Source: Pseudomonas sp. NBRC 111124
GTDB lineage: Bacteria; Pseudomonadota; Gammaproteobacteria; Pseudomonadales; Pseudomonadaceae
Length of the DNA: 64,000 nt
Assembly (NCBI RefSeq): GCF_001320245.1
Contig: NZ_BCBA01000007.1
Location: forward strand, 183,807-247,806
Reading direction: 5' to 3'
In this document: one piece after another, positions 1-8,288 of the stretch
Layout of the letters: every line of letters starts with the position of its first letter
Position numbering within the stretch: the stretch's first letter is position 1
Program-made: the position numbers and the translations under genes
The notes under the pieces: model-generated
Database searches by the model: none
What the model saw: the letters and a program-made list of their open reading frames with translations, nothing else
Told to the model about the DNA's origin: nothing

Positions 1-532
1 TATGAATGGCGCGGGCGAACAGCTCCTTGCCGGTGCCCGACTCGCCCTGGAGCAGCACAGGAATCTGCGCGGGTGCCGCCCGCTGCAGGCTGGCCAATGC
101 GGTCTTGAAGGCAGGCGCCCGCCCGACCAGCCCTTGTTCTTGAGGTTGCGCGGACGCGAGGGTGATGCTGGTGAGGCGTTCGACGAAGGCGACCACCCTG
201 CCCTGTTCATCGAGGATTGGCCGCAGCTCCACATCCACGTGTTCGGGACCACGCGGCGTGTGATGAATGTGCAGCACACGCTCGGGCACTTTGCTGTCCC
301 ATGCCTTGCGCATCGGGCAGTGCTCGCCGGCCTGGTCACATGGCACGGCATAGTGATGCGACACCCGGTGGCACTTCTCGCCCAGCGGTGCCTGCTCGTC
401 CCGACCGAACTGCCGGCGATAAGCCGCGTTAGCCGCGAGGATGTTGTACTCGGTGTCCAGCACGATGGTAGGCAGGGCATCGTGCTCAAGGTAGGAAACC
501 AGAGCTAGGATGAGTGGATGATATTCAGGCAT
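1..532 (-). CDS. fisR: Sigma-54-dependent sulfane-sulfur sensing activator, FisR-type (partial)
   Basis: The reverse strand from ATG at 532 stays open to the window edge, giving the first 177 residues; the rest lies outside. Residues 1-110 form a PAS-like sensor region. Residues 163-170 read GESGTGKE, the Walker A motif of the AAA+ domain of sigma-54 activators (NtrC/XylR class). The sensor has cysteines at 54, 65 and 72, spacing 11 and 7, the same spacing as the three sulfane-sulfur-sensing cysteines (53, 64, 71) reported for Cupriavidus FisR. The gene is divergent from a persulfide dioxygenase and sulfide:quinone reductase, the known FisR targets. The family assignment is firm; the specific signal is inferred from the cysteines and neighbours. 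DNA-binding domain not visible. Confidence 0.85.
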   Translation of the reverse strand, partial: MPEYHPLILALVSYLEHDALPTIVLDTEYNILAANAAYRRQFGRDEQAPLGEKCHRVSHHYAVPCDQAGEHCPMRKAWDSKVPERVLHIHHTPRGPEHVDVELRPILDEQGRVVAFVERLTSITLASAQPQEQGLVGRAPAFKTALASLQRAAPAQIPVLLQGESGTGKELFARAIH

Positions 533-571
533 GACGGCACCGGTTGGATAACCTGGCGCAGGGTAACAAGG

Positions 572-621
572 ACTGCCAAACACTGCCATTGGCTGACAGT
601 CGACTGCCATCGGTACTGCCA
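572..621. promoter_or_regulatory. Candidate upstream activator sites for the FisR-type regulator
   Basis: The heptamer ACTGCCA occurs four times, starting at 572, 582, 603 and 615. At 594-609 TGACAGTCGACTGCCA is a 16-bp palindrome with one mismatched pair; its core CAGTCGACTG (597-606) is perfect. The cluster sits about 60-110 bp upstream of a -24/-12 element, the usual place for enhancer sites of sigma-54 activators. Binding by the adjacent regulator is inferred. Confidence 0.5.
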
Positions 622-681
622 CCTGCTCTGACAGCCATGACCAGTGGCCCGTATTCATTGATCTCGATCTGGAAAAGTGCC

Positions 682-697
682 TGGCATGCATCTTGAT
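682..697 (+). promoter_or_regulatory. Candidate sigma-54 (-24/-12) promoter of the pdo-sqr-tauE operon
   Basis: TGGCAT, five bases, then TTGAT resembles the RpoN consensus TGGCAC-N5-TTGCA, with GG present at -24 but GA rather than GC at -12. It lies 59 bp before the pdo start, downstream of the palindromic repeat cluster, and the divergent gene encodes a sigma-54 activator. The imperfect -12 element lowers confidence. Confidence 0.5.
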
Positions 698-755
698 AAA
701 CCTCCTCCCACTGCCTACGCCTGTACAAGGCGCGGCAGATAATCTGGAGAACGTG

Positions 756-1640
756 ATGATCATCGGCAACAACCTGCACGTGGACGCCTTCTACGATGAT
801 GCGACCTCGACCATCAGCTACCTGGTCATGGACCGTGAAACCCGTCAGTGCGCACTGATCGACAGCGTACTGGACTACGACCCCAAATCTGGGCGCACCT
901 GCACCGCCTCGGCGGATTGCCTGATCGAGCGCGTGACGGAACTGAACGCCAACGTGCAGTGGGTGCTGGAAACCCACGTGCACGCCGACCACCTCTCGGC
1001 CGCCGCCTACCTCAAGGGCAAGCTCGGTGGCCACACGGCCATTGGTGCGCACATTACCCAGGTGCAGAAAGTCTTCGGCACGCTGTTCAATGCAGAGCCT
1101 GGCTTCGCCCGCGATGGCAGCCAGTTCGACGTGCTGTTTGAAGACGAGGAAGGCTTCCGGATCGGTAACCTGCATGCCCGAGCACTGCATACCCCGGGGC
1201 ATACCCCGGCGTGCATCAGTTATATGGTCGTGGACGCTGGCGAGACGGCGGTGTTCGTCGGCGATACCTTGTTCATGCCTGACTATGGCACCGCTCGCTG
1301 CGACTTCCCCGGCGCCGATGCCCGTACGCTGTACCGCTCGATCCGCCGGCTACTCGCCTTCCCCGACAAGACCCAGCTGTTCATGTGCCACGACTACCTG
1401 CCAGGCGGGCGCGAGATGCAGTTCGTCACCACGGTGGCCGAGCAGCGCGCCAGCAATATTCATATCCACCAGGGTGTCGATGAAGACAGCTTCGTAGCCA
1501 TGCGCGAAGCTCGCGACAAGACCCTCGACATGCCTGTGCTGATCCTGCCTTCGGTGCAGGTCAACATGCGCAGTGGCCAGTTCCCGGAGCCAGAAGAAAA
1601 CGGCGTGAGCTACCTGAAAATCCCGCTGAACAAGCTTTGA
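756..1640 (+). CDS. pdo: Persulfide dioxygenase (ETHE1/Blh-type metallo-beta-lactamase fold)
   Basis: 294 residues. ATG 756 is chosen because GGAGA lies five bases upstream; the in-frame TTG at 693 falls inside the predicted -12 element. The beta-lactamase-fold metal motif HVHADH is at residues 74-79, followed by the glycine-rich GGHTAIGAHI, a later HTPGHTPA and the C-terminal half of ETHE1-like proteins. The family uses one Fe(II) to oxidise glutathione persulfide to sulfite and glutathione in the cytoplasm. Followed after 40 bp by sqr, which makes the persulfide, so the two form a sulfide-oxidation pathway. Bacterial Blh has also been linked to biofilm regulation; the sqr neighbour favours the dioxygenase reading. 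Confidence 0.9.
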   Translation: MIIGNNLHVDAFYDDATSTISYLVMDRETRQCALIDSVLDYDPKSGRTCTASADCLIERVTELNANVQWVLETHVHADHLSAAAYLKGKLGGHTAIGAHITQVQKVFGTLFNAEPGFARDGSQFDVLFEDEEGFRIGNLHARALHTPGHTPACISYMVVDAGETAVFVGDTLFMPDYGTARCDFPGADARTLYRSIRRLLAFPDKTQLFMCHDYLPGGREMQFVTTVAEQRASNIHIHQGVDEDSFVAMREARDKTLDMPVLILPSVQVNMRSGQFPEPEENGVSYLKIPLNKL

Positions 1641-1680
1641 CTGCCCTGCCCCTTTACCAGAAATTCCAGGATTGACTGCC

Positions 1681-2937
1681 ATGCCTGCCAATGCCGACCA
1701 CCACAAGGTGGTCATCGTCGGTGCCGGTGCCGCCGGTATCGCCACTGCCTCCAGCCTGATCGCCCGCGACCCGTCGCTGGACATCGCCCTGATCGACCCT
1801 GCCGACGTGCACTACTACCAGCCAGGCTGGACCATGGTCGGCGCCGGCGTTTTCAAAGCGCCGAGCACCGCCCGCACCATGGCCTCGGCCATCCCGCGGG
1901 GCGTTCGCTGGATCAAGGCTTCTGTCCAAGGCTTCGACCCGTCAGCCCAGCTGGTCATGCTGGAAGGTGGCCGCGCCATCAGTTATGAACAGCTGGTGGT
2001 CTGCCCTGGCCTCAAACTCGACTGGGAGGCCATCGACGGGCTCAGCGAAACGCTCGGTCGCAACGGTGTCACTTCCAACTATCGCTACGACCTGGCGCCC
2101 TATACCTGGGAGCTCGTGCAAAAGCTCAAGCAAGGGCGTGCCCTGTTCACCCAGCCACCGATGCCAATCAAGTGTGCAGGCGCGCCGCAGAAGGCGCTGT
2201 ACCTGTCCTGCGACCATTGGCTGCGCAGTGGTCGGCTGGGGGATGTAAAAGCCAGTTTCTTCAATGCTGGTGCCGTGCTCTTCGGCGTACCCGACTATGT
2301 TCCGGCCTTGATGGCTTACATCGACAAGTACGGCGTGGACCTCAACTACAGCCATCGCCTGGTGGCCGTGGATGGGCCCAATCGGCGTGCGACCTTTGTT
2401 CGCACGCTACTCGACGGCAGCAGTGAAACCCGCATTGAAGCTTTCGACCTATTGCATGTGGTGCCGCCACAGGTCGCGCCGGACTTCATCCGCCAGAGCA
2501 CCTTGGCCGACGCGGCCGGCTGGGTCGATGTCGATCCGCATACCTTGCGCCATCGCCAATTCGGCAACGTTCATGCGCTGGGCGATGTGGCCAACACCAG
2601 CAACGCCAAGACCGCCGCAGCTGCGCGCAAGCAGGCGCCAGTGGTTGCCAACAACGTACTGGTAGCGCTGGGCCGCCTTCCTACTCTGGCCCAGTACGAC
2701 GGCTATGGCTCCTGCCCGCTGACCGTCGAGCGCGGCAAGATCGTCCTGGCCGAGTTCACCTATGGCGGCAAGGTCGCACCGAGTTTCCCGCGCTGGCTGC
2801 TCGATGGGCGCCAGCCGACACGCCTGGCCTGGCTGCTCAAGGCACGGATACTGCCGCCCTTGTATTGGCAGGGGATGCTCAAAGGCCGTGAGTGGATGGC
2901 GCGCCCGCAACCGTTGGACGCCGAGGCCGCACAGTGA
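1681..2937 (+). CDS. sqr: Sulfide:quinone oxidoreductase
   Basis: 418 residues from ATG 1681, AGGA nine bases upstream. The N-terminus holds an FAD-binding GAGAAG near residues 14-19. Cysteines at 108 (VVCPG), 165 (IKCAGAP) and 345 (GSCPL) fit the three-cysteine pattern of sulfide:quinone reductases, and a C-terminal amphipathic tail is rich in Trp, Leu and Arg as expected for monotopic membrane attachment. It oxidises H2S to sulfane sulfur, passing electrons to quinone; the upstream dioxygenase then converts persulfide to sulfite. Its stop overlaps the start of the exporter gene, so the genes are translationally coupled. Flavocytochrome c sulfide dehydrogenase is an alternative but the cysteine pattern favours SQR. 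Confidence 0.92.
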   Translation: MPANADHHKVVIVGAGAAGIATASSLIARDPSLDIALIDPADVHYYQPGWTMVGAGVFKAPSTARTMASAIPRGVRWIKASVQGFDPSAQLVMLEGGRAISYEQLVVCPGLKLDWEAIDGLSETLGRNGVTSNYRYDLAPYTWELVQKLKQGRALFTQPPMPIKCAGAPQKALYLSCDHWLRSGRLGDVKASFFNAGAVLFGVPDYVPALMAYIDKYGVDLNYSHRLVAVDGPNRRATFVRTLLDGSSETRIEAFDLLHVVPPQVAPDFIRQSTLADAAGWVDVDPHTLRHRQFGNVHALGDVANTSNAKTAAAARKQAPVVANNVLVALGRLPTLAQYDGYGSCPLTVERGKIVLAEFTYGGKVAPSFPRWLLDGRQPTRLAWLLKARILPPLYWQGMLKGREWMARPQPLDAEAAQ

Positions 2938-3752
2938 TCGAGCATCAGCTGCTGGGCGCAGGCCTGGGCGCAATCATCGGTGCGGTGCTGGCGCTGACCG
3001 GCGCGGGTGGTGGCATCCTGGCAGTTCCACTGTTGGTGTTCGGGCTTGGCCTGTCGATGGTCGAAGCGGCGCCCATCGGTTTGCTTGCCGTGGGGCTTGC
3101 TGCGGCAGTGGGGGCGGTACTCGGCTTGCGCGAAGGGCTGGTGCGTTATCGCGCGGCCCTGTTCATCGCCTTGATCGGCATCGCCGCGGCGCCGTTCGGC
3201 CTGATGCTGGCGCACCGGTTGCCCAATGCACCCTTGGCGCTGGTGTTCGCAGGCGTGCTGATCTACGCCTGCCTGCGCATCTGGCGCAAGGCGGCCAAAG
3301 AGCTGCGCGGCGAAGGGAGCGACGCCCATCGTTACATCGAGCCCTGCGTGCTGAACCCGCTGCAGGGGCGCTTGCGCTGGACGCTACCTTGCGCACGCGC
3401 CCTGGCATTTACCGGGGCGATGTCCGGCTTGCTTTCTGGCCTGCTGGGTGTGGGCGGCGGCTTTGTGATCATCCCGGCCTTGAACCGCTACACCAACCTG
3501 CGCATGAAGAGCATCGTTTCGACATCGCTGGCCGTCATTGCACTGGTTTCCACGGGCAGTGTGGTCAGCGCCAGCCTGGCCGGGGTGATGCACTGGCAGA
3601 TCGGTGCGCCGTTCGCCATCGGTGCGGTGATCGGCCTGCTCCTGGCCAGGCCATTGGCCACCCGCATTGCCGGCCCGCGCCTTCAGCAGCTGTTTGCCGT
3701 GGCCGGTTGGCTGGCGGCCCTGTTGCTGGCCAGCAAAGCGCTATTCGGCTAG
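2934..3752 (+). CDS. tauE: TauE/SafE-family sulfite/anion exporter
   Basis: 272 residues from GTG 2934, which overlaps the sqr stop (GTGA) and has GAGG seven bases upstream. The protein is almost entirely hydrophobic with about eight membrane segments and two glycine-rich repeats, GAIIGAVLALTGAGGG near residue 10 and SGLLSGLLGVGGGFVI in the second half, the duplicated signature of the TauE/SafE family (DUF81). As the third gene after persulfide dioxygenase and SQR it probably exports sulfite made by sulfide oxidation; this is inference from context. The last 12 bp overlap the 3' end of the convergent LysR gene. Confidence 0.88.
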   Translation: MIEHQLLGAGLGAIIGAVLALTGAGGGILAVPLLVFGLGLSMVEAAPIGLLAVGLAAAVGAVLGLREGLVRYRAALFIALIGIAAAPFGLMLAHRLPNAPLALVFAGVLIYACLRIWRKAAKELRGEGSDAHRYIEPCVLNPLQGRLRWTLPCARALAFTGAMSGLLSGLLGVGGGFVIIPALNRYTNLRMKSIVSTSLAVIALVSTGSVVSASLAGVMHWQIGAPFAIGAVIGLLLARPLATRIAGPRLQQLFAVAGWLAALLLASKALFG

Positions 3753-4628
3753 CAGCTGATCCTGTTCCGCCGCGCACAGCGCCAGCAGGTAGTCCCACAC
3801 CACCCGCAGGCGCACCGACTTGTGCAACTCACGGCGGGTACAGATCCAGTAGCTGCGCTGGATGGTCTCGCTGGGCAGCACACGCACCAGTGTCGGGTCG
3901 TGTCGAGCCATGTAGTTGGGTAGCACGGCGATGCCCAGCCCTGCGCGGGCGGCGGTTTGCTGGGCGATCACGCTAGTGCTGCGGAAAGAAACATTCGGTG
4001 CGCGGCAGAAACTGTTGAGAAACAGCAGTTCCTGGCTGAACAGCAGATCATCGACGTAGCCTATCCAGTTGTGCCGGGCCAGGTCCTCGCGGTTGCGCAG
4101 GGGTGGCGCCCGGTCCAGATAGTCTTGGCTGGCGTACAGCGCCAGGCGGTAGTCGGTGAGCTTGCGGGTGATCAGCAGGTCGGCGTTAGGCCGCTCCAGG
4201 TGAATGCTGATCTCGGCCTCGCGGTTGAGGATGCTGACGAAGCGCGGTACCGCCACCAGCTCCACCTCCAGCCCTGGATAGCGGGCAAACAGCTCGCTCA
4301 TGCGTGGGGTGAAGAACATGATGCCGATGCCTTCGGTAACCCCCAAGCGAATCTTGCCCAGCGGGGTAATGGCCTGAGTGATCTCTTCCTGCGCCAGCAG
4401 GGCCACGTTCTCCATGGCTTCGGCGTGCTTGAGCAAGGCTTGCCCCGACGGGGTCAGTTCATAGCCCTGGGCATGCTGCACGAACAGTGGCGTGCCCAGG
4501 CTCTTTTCGATGCTGTCGATATGGCGGGCGACGGTGCTGTGGGTGGTATTGAGGCGCTTGGCCGCGCTGAGCAGGCGGCCACTGCGCTGCAACTCGAGGA
4601 AAAACCGCAGATCGTTCCAGTCGAACAT
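3741..4628 (-). CDS. LysR-family transcriptional regulator
   Basis: 295 residues from ATG 4628, with AAGGA upstream on the coding strand; an in-frame ATG at 4658 lacks a clear ribosome site. Residues 1-60 form the winged HTH typical of the family (DLRFFLELQRSGRLLSAAKRL, then TTHSTVARHI), followed by a LysR substrate-binding fold. It is divergent from the GMC dehydrogenase and MHS transporter, its likely targets. A TGTGC-N6-GCACA inverted repeat at 4644-4659 just upstream of its start could be its own operator. Effector unknown. The 3' end overlaps tauE by 12 bp without a terminator between them. Confidence 0.92.
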   Translation of the reverse strand: MFDWNDLRFFLELQRSGRLLSAAKRLNTTHSTVARHIDSIEKSLGTPLFVQHAQGYELTPSGQALLKHAEAMENVALLAQEEITQAITPLGKIRLGVTEGIGIMFFTPRMSELFARYPGLEVELVAVPRFVSILNREAEISIHLERPNADLLITRKLTDYRLALYASQDYLDRAPPLRNREDLARHNWIGYVDDLLFSQELLFLNSFCRAPNVSFRSTSVIAQQTAARAGLGIAVLPNYMARHDPTLVRVLPSETIQRSYWICTRRELHKSVRLRVVWDYLLALCAAEQDQLLAE

Positions 4629-4716
4629 GCTGATCCTTAGGGCTGTGCTAAAACGCACAACGGCTGCGTAAAATCTCGTGTTTCCTTGTCGAAATTACTC
4701 ACTAAGATGGATCGGG

Positions 4717-4730
4717 ACAAGAATAATAAT
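4717..4730 (+). promoter_or_regulatory. Crc/Hfq catabolite (CA) motif in the GMC dehydrogenase leader
   Basis: ACAAGAATAATAAT contains a perfect AAnAAnAA motif (AAGAATAA, 4719-4726), the A-rich element recognised by Hfq with Crc in pseudomonad carbon catabolite repression. It lies just before the GAGG ribosome site (4738-4741), where binding would block initiation. Binding itself is inferred. Confidence 0.6.
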
Positions 4731-4747
4731 CAGGCGCGAGGTTGCAC

Positions 4748-6394
4748 ATGCCGTCAGCCGATTCTGTATTCGACTACGTGGTCGTGGGTGCCGGTCCCGC
4801 CGGCTGCCTGCTGGCCAATCGTTTGTCCGCCGACCCTTCCAGCCGCGTCCTGCTGCTCGAAGCCGGTGGCCGCGATAACTACCCGTGGATTCACATCCCC
4901 GTCGGTTACCTTTACTGCATCGGCAACCCCCGCACCGACTGGTGCTTCAAGACCGAAGCACAGCCCGGCCTGGGCGGTCGTGCACTGGGTTATCCACGGG
5001 GCAAGGTGCTCGGCGGCTGTTCTTCGATCAACGGTATGATCTACATGCGCGGCCAGGCTGCCGATTACGACCATTGGGCCGAGCAAGGCAACCCGGGCTG
5101 GGCCTGGAACGATGTGCTGCCGTTGTTCAAGGCCAGCGAGAACCACTTTGCCGGAGCCAGCGAACACCATGGCGCCGAGGGGGAATGGCGAGTCGAGCGC
5201 CAGCGCTACAGCTGGCCGATCCTCGATGCCTTCCGCGACGCCGCCGAGCAAAGCGGCATTGGCAAGGTCGATGACTTCAACACTGGCGACAACCAAGGCT
5301 GTGGATACTTTCAGGTCAATCAGCGCAGCGGTGTGCGCTGGAACGCCTCCAAAGCCTTTCTGCGGCCGATCCAGGACCGCCCCAACCTCACTGTGCTGAC
5401 TGGCGTTCAGGTAGACCAGGTGCTGTTGAACAACACCCGTGCCCGCGCGGTTAAAGCCTTTTGGCAAGGCGCCTGGCATGAGTTTGCTGCGCGCCGCGAG
5501 ATCATCCTTTGCGCTGGCGCCGTAGGGTCGCCCGGTATCCTCCAGCGCTCCGGCATTGGCCCGCGCAAGCTGCTCGAAAGCCTGGGTATCGGTGTGCGCC
5601 ACGACATGCCCGGCGTCGGCGGCAACCTGCAGGATCACCTGCAATTGCGGCTGATTTACCAGATCCGCAACACCCGCACGCTCAACCAGATGGCCAACAG
5701 CCTGTTGGGCAAGCTGGGCATGGGTCTGCGGTATCTCTACGACCGCAGTGGCCCACTGGCCATGGCGCCGAGCCAGTTGGGTGCCTTCGTGCATTCTAGC
5801 CCTGAGCAGGCCACACCCAATCTGCAGTATCACGTGCAGCCGCTTTCACTGGAGCGCTTCGGCGAGCCGCTGCACCCGTTCCCGGCCTTCACCGCGTCGG
5901 TGTGCAACCTGCGTCCAGCCAGCCGCGGGCGCATCGATATCCGCAGTGCAGACATGAACAGCACGCCGCAGATTGATCCCAACTACTTAAGCGACCCCCA
6001 GGACCTACGCGTGGCCGCCGACGCCATCCGCCTGACCCGACGCATCGTCCAGGCGCCTGCCCTCGCCGCTTTCGACCCCAAGGAGTATTTACCAGGCCCG
6101 TCCCTGCAAACCGAGGAAGAACTGTTCGAGGCGGCCGGCAAGATCGGCACCACCATCTTCCACCCGGTCGGTACCTGCCGCATGGGCAACGGCGACCTCG
6201 ACGTTGTGGATAACCAGCTGCGCGTGCACGGCATCCCCGGCCTGCGTGTGGCCGACGCCTCGATCATGCCGCAGATCACCTCCGGCAATACCTGTTCCCC
6301 CACCCTGATGATCGCCGAGAAGGCGGCGCAACTGATCCTCAAAGGAGCCGCCACCCAGACCTACCTGAACGAAGACGCAGTACCGACCCCCTGA
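4748..6394 (+). CDS. GMC-family FAD-dependent alcohol/choline-type dehydrogenase
   Basis: 548 residues from ATG 4748, GAGG six bases upstream. GAGPAG at 14-19 is the FAD dinucleotide motif; the GMC signature GAVGSPGILQRSGIG follows in the middle; FHPVGTCRMG places the active-site histidine at 472, and SGNTCSPT gives the second catalytic residue, Asn514. It oxidises an alcohol to an aldehyde at FAD. It resembles choline dehydrogenase BetA and AlkJ-like alcohol dehydrogenases, but no aldehyde dehydrogenase or betI is adjacent, so a choline role is doubtful. Next to a metabolite:proton symporter and divergent from a LysR gene, it looks like part of a small catabolic unit for an unknown alcohol. 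Confidence 0.88.
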   Translation: MPSADSVFDYVVVGAGPAGCLLANRLSADPSSRVLLLEAGGRDNYPWIHIPVGYLYCIGNPRTDWCFKTEAQPGLGGRALGYPRGKVLGGCSSINGMIYMRGQAADYDHWAEQGNPGWAWNDVLPLFKASENHFAGASEHHGAEGEWRVERQRYSWPILDAFRDAAEQSGIGKVDDFNTGDNQGCGYFQVNQRSGVRWNASKAFLRPIQDRPNLTVLTGVQVDQVLLNNTRARAVKAFWQGAWHEFAARREIILCAGAVGSPGILQRSGIGPRKLLESLGIGVRHDMPGVGGNLQDHLQLRLIYQIRNTRTLNQMANSLLGKLGMGLRYLYDRSGPLAMAPSQLGAFVHSSPEQATPNLQYHVQPLSLERFGEPLHPFPAFTASVCNLRPASRGRIDIRSADMNSTPQIDPNYLSDPQDLRVAADAIRLTRRIVQAPALAAFDPKEYLPGPSLQTEEELFEAAGKIGTTIFHPVGTCRMGNGDLDVVDNQLRVHGIPGLRVADASIMPQITSGNTCSPTLMIAEKAAQLILKGAATQTYLNEDAVPTP

Positions 6395-6412
6395 CCCGGG
6401 AGCGTGCAACAC

Positions 6413-6438
6413 CGGCAGCTGGCGGTCACAAGCTGCCG
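6413..6438 (+). promoter_or_regulatory. Stem-loop between the GMC and MFS genes
   Basis: CGGCAGCT at 6413-6420 pairs perfectly with AGCTGCCG at 6431-6438 across a 10-base loop. No U-tract follows, so it is more likely an RNA-stability or processing element than a terminator. Confidence 0.4.
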
Positions 6439-6445
6439 ACAGTGG

Positions 6446-6460
6446 AACAACAAGAATAAT
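6446..6460 (+). promoter_or_regulatory. Crc/Hfq catabolite (CA) motif in the transporter leader
   Basis: AACAACAAGAATAAT holds overlapping AAnAAnAA matches (AACAACAA and AACAAGAA). It is 31 bases upstream of the transporter start, close to an alternative GTG at 6465. It shares ACAAGAATAAT with the leader of the preceding gene, suggesting both are repressed together by Crc/Hfq when preferred carbon is present. Confidence 0.55.
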
Positions 6461-6491
6461 CACTGTGGCCTGCGGGCCGAGGACAGCAACG

Positions 6492-8111
6492 ATGTCGGAT
6501 TACATCCAAGAGCAGGGTGCGACGGCCAGCAGCGCCAGCCGTCGTGAAGAACGCAAAATCATTTTCGCGTCATCCCTCGGGACGGTGTTCGAGTGGTATG
6601 ACTTTTTTCTTTATGGGGCGCTGGCCGCGGTCATCAGCAAGCAGTTTTTTGCTGGGGTGAACGACACTACCGCCTTCATCTTCGCCCTCATGGCCTTTGC
6701 TGCCGGCTTCCTGGTGCGGCCGTTCGGTGCGTTGGTATTCGGCCGCCTGGGCGACATGATCGGGCGCAAGTACACCTTCCTGGTGACCATCGTACTGATG
6801 GGCCTGTCGACCTTCGCTGTTGGCCTGCTGCCCACCTACGCCAGCATCGGCATCGCGGCACCGATCATCCTGGTGATCCTGCGCATGCTCCAGGGGCTGG
6901 CGCTGGGCGGCGAATACGGCGGTGCCGCCACCTACGTGGCCGAGCACGCGCCACCCGGCAAGCGTGGTTTCCACACTGGGTTCATCCAATCCACCGCTAC
7001 CCTGGGCCTGCTGTTGTCGTTGCTGGTGGTACTGGGTAGCCGCTACATCAGTGGTGACCAGTTCGAAACCTGGGGCTGGCGCCTGCCGTTCCTGCTGTCG
7101 ATCTTCTTGCTGGCGATCTCTACCTGGATCCGCATGAGCATGCACGAGTCGCCGGCCTTCGTGAAAATGAAGGCCCAAGGCAAGGTCAGCAAGTCACCGA
7201 TCCGCGAATCGTTCACCTCCTGGCCCAATCTGAAAGTGGTGCTGACCGCGCTGTTCAGCATCAATGCCGGGCAAGCCGTGACCTTCTACACCGCGCAGTT
7301 CTACGTGCTGTTTTTCCTCACCCAGATGCTCAAGATGGACCCGGCCCAGGCCAATACCCTGCTGATCATCAGCGTGGTGATCGGCGCGCCGTTCTTCGTG
7401 TTCTTCGGCTGGCTGTCCGACCGCATCGGGCGCAAGCCGATCCTGATGCTCGGCCTGCTACTGGCCACCGTGTTGTACTTCCCGATGTTCAAGGCGCTGA
7501 GCCACTATGCCAACCCGCAGATCGACGCGGCCAGCCGCCAGGCGCCGATCGTGGTCACCGCCGACCCGCAAGGCTGCACCTTCCAGTTCGACCCGGTGGG
7601 CAAGGCGCGCTTCGACAGCCCGTGCGACAAGGTCAAGACCTTCCTGGTCAAGCAGGGCTTGCCTTACAGTTCGGTGAGCGTGGCCGGCAGTGATGTGGTC
7701 GTGAACATTGGCGACAAGACCATCAACGGCTTCGACGAAACAGCCATGCGCTCGGCGATCGAGCAGGCGGGTTACCCGGCCAAGGCCGACCCGGGGCAGG
7801 TCAACCAGGTGATGGTGGTGGTGCTGATCGTGGCGATGATCCTGATCGCGACCATGACCTACGGACCGCTGGCGGCGGTGATGGTCGAGCTGTTCCCTAC
7901 CCGCATCCGCTACACCTCGATGTCGCTGCCCTATCACATCGGCAACGGCTGGTTCGGCGGCTTCCTGCCAACCGTGTCGTTCGCGCTGGTGGTGTATACC
8001 GGGGATATCTTCTACGGCTTGTGGTACCCGGTGCTGGTGACAGGCATCAGCTTGGTGGTGGGGATCCTCTGTTTGAAAGAAACCAAGGACGTGGATATCG
8101 ACAAGGTCTGA
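6492..8111 (+). CDS. MHS-family MFS metabolite:H+ symporter with periplasmic insert
   Basis: 539 residues from ATG 6492 with GAGGAC upstream, longer than the usual 430-450 of the MHS family. The start FEWYDFFLYG, the GRLGDMIGRKYT loop and LSDRIGRKP between helices 8 and 9 are family hallmarks. About 95 extra residues (from NPQIDAASRQ to DPGQVNQ) lie between predicted helices 9 and 10, on the periplasmic side by topology. The insert contains two cysteines (GCTFQF and SPCDKV) that could form a disulfide. It presumably imports the substrate oxidised by the neighbouring GMC enzyme. Substrate unknown; related proteins carry citrate, ketoglutarate, proline or shikimate. Confidence 0.87.
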   Translation: MSDYIQEQGATASSASRREERKIIFASSLGTVFEWYDFFLYGALAAVISKQFFAGVNDTTAFIFALMAFAAGFLVRPFGALVFGRLGDMIGRKYTFLVTIVLMGLSTFAVGLLPTYASIGIAAPIILVILRMLQGLALGGEYGGAATYVAEHAPPGKRGFHTGFIQSTATLGLLLSLLVVLGSRYISGDQFETWGWRLPFLLSIFLLAISTWIRMSMHESPAFVKMKAQGKVSKSPIRESFTSWPNLKVVLTALFSINAGQAVTFYTAQFYVLFFLTQMLKMDPAQANTLLIISVVIGAPFFVFFGWLSDRIGRKPILMLGLLLATVLYFPMFKALSHYANPQIDAASRQAPIVVTADPQGCTFQFDPVGKARFDSPCDKVKTFLVKQGLPYSSVSVAGSDVVVNIGDKTINGFDETAMRSAIEQAGYPAKADPGQVNQVMVVVLIVAMILIATMTYGPLAAVMVELFPTRIRYTSMSLPYHIGNGWFGGFLPTVSFALVVYTGDIFYGLWYPVLVTGISLVVGILCLKETKDVDIDKV

Positions 8112-8131
8112 CGCTATCACCACGCCATAAA

Positions 8132-8156
8132 AAAACCGGCTGTAAAAGCCGGTTTT
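8132..8156. terminator. Bidirectional intrinsic terminator between MFS and plsC genes
   Basis: AAAACCGGCT (8132-8141) pairs with AGCCGGTTTT (8147-8156) across GTAAA. The plus strand ends in TTTTCTT and the minus strand in a run of eight T, so it can stop transcription from both convergent genes. The following AT-rich stretch to 8288 holds a DnaA-box sequence at 8275-8283 and nothing else I recognise. Confidence 0.85.
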
Positions 8157-8288
8157 CTTATGCCCCGAAAAAACTTATGCACGTTTTTCAGAAAAATGTC
8201 ATACCCAGAAATAAATAGCTAATTCATGTACTTAGCGTCGTATCCGGGGATCTTATCGAAAAACTGTACACAAGTTATCCACAGATGG

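Noticed and set aside
2..508. A plus-strand open frame at the left edge
   Set aside because: It is the shadow of the sigma-54 activator gene on the other strand, whose Walker A motif is clear.
4754..5833. A 359-codon reverse open frame within the GMC dehydrogenase gene
   Set aside because: Antisense to a well-matched GMC enzyme with all catalytic motifs; no homology recognised.
8275..8283. The DnaA box in the AT-rich MFS/plsC gap as a replication origin
   Set aside because: Only one perfect box in 177 bp, no dnaA, dnaN or gidB nearby, and a terminator explains the AT-rich part.
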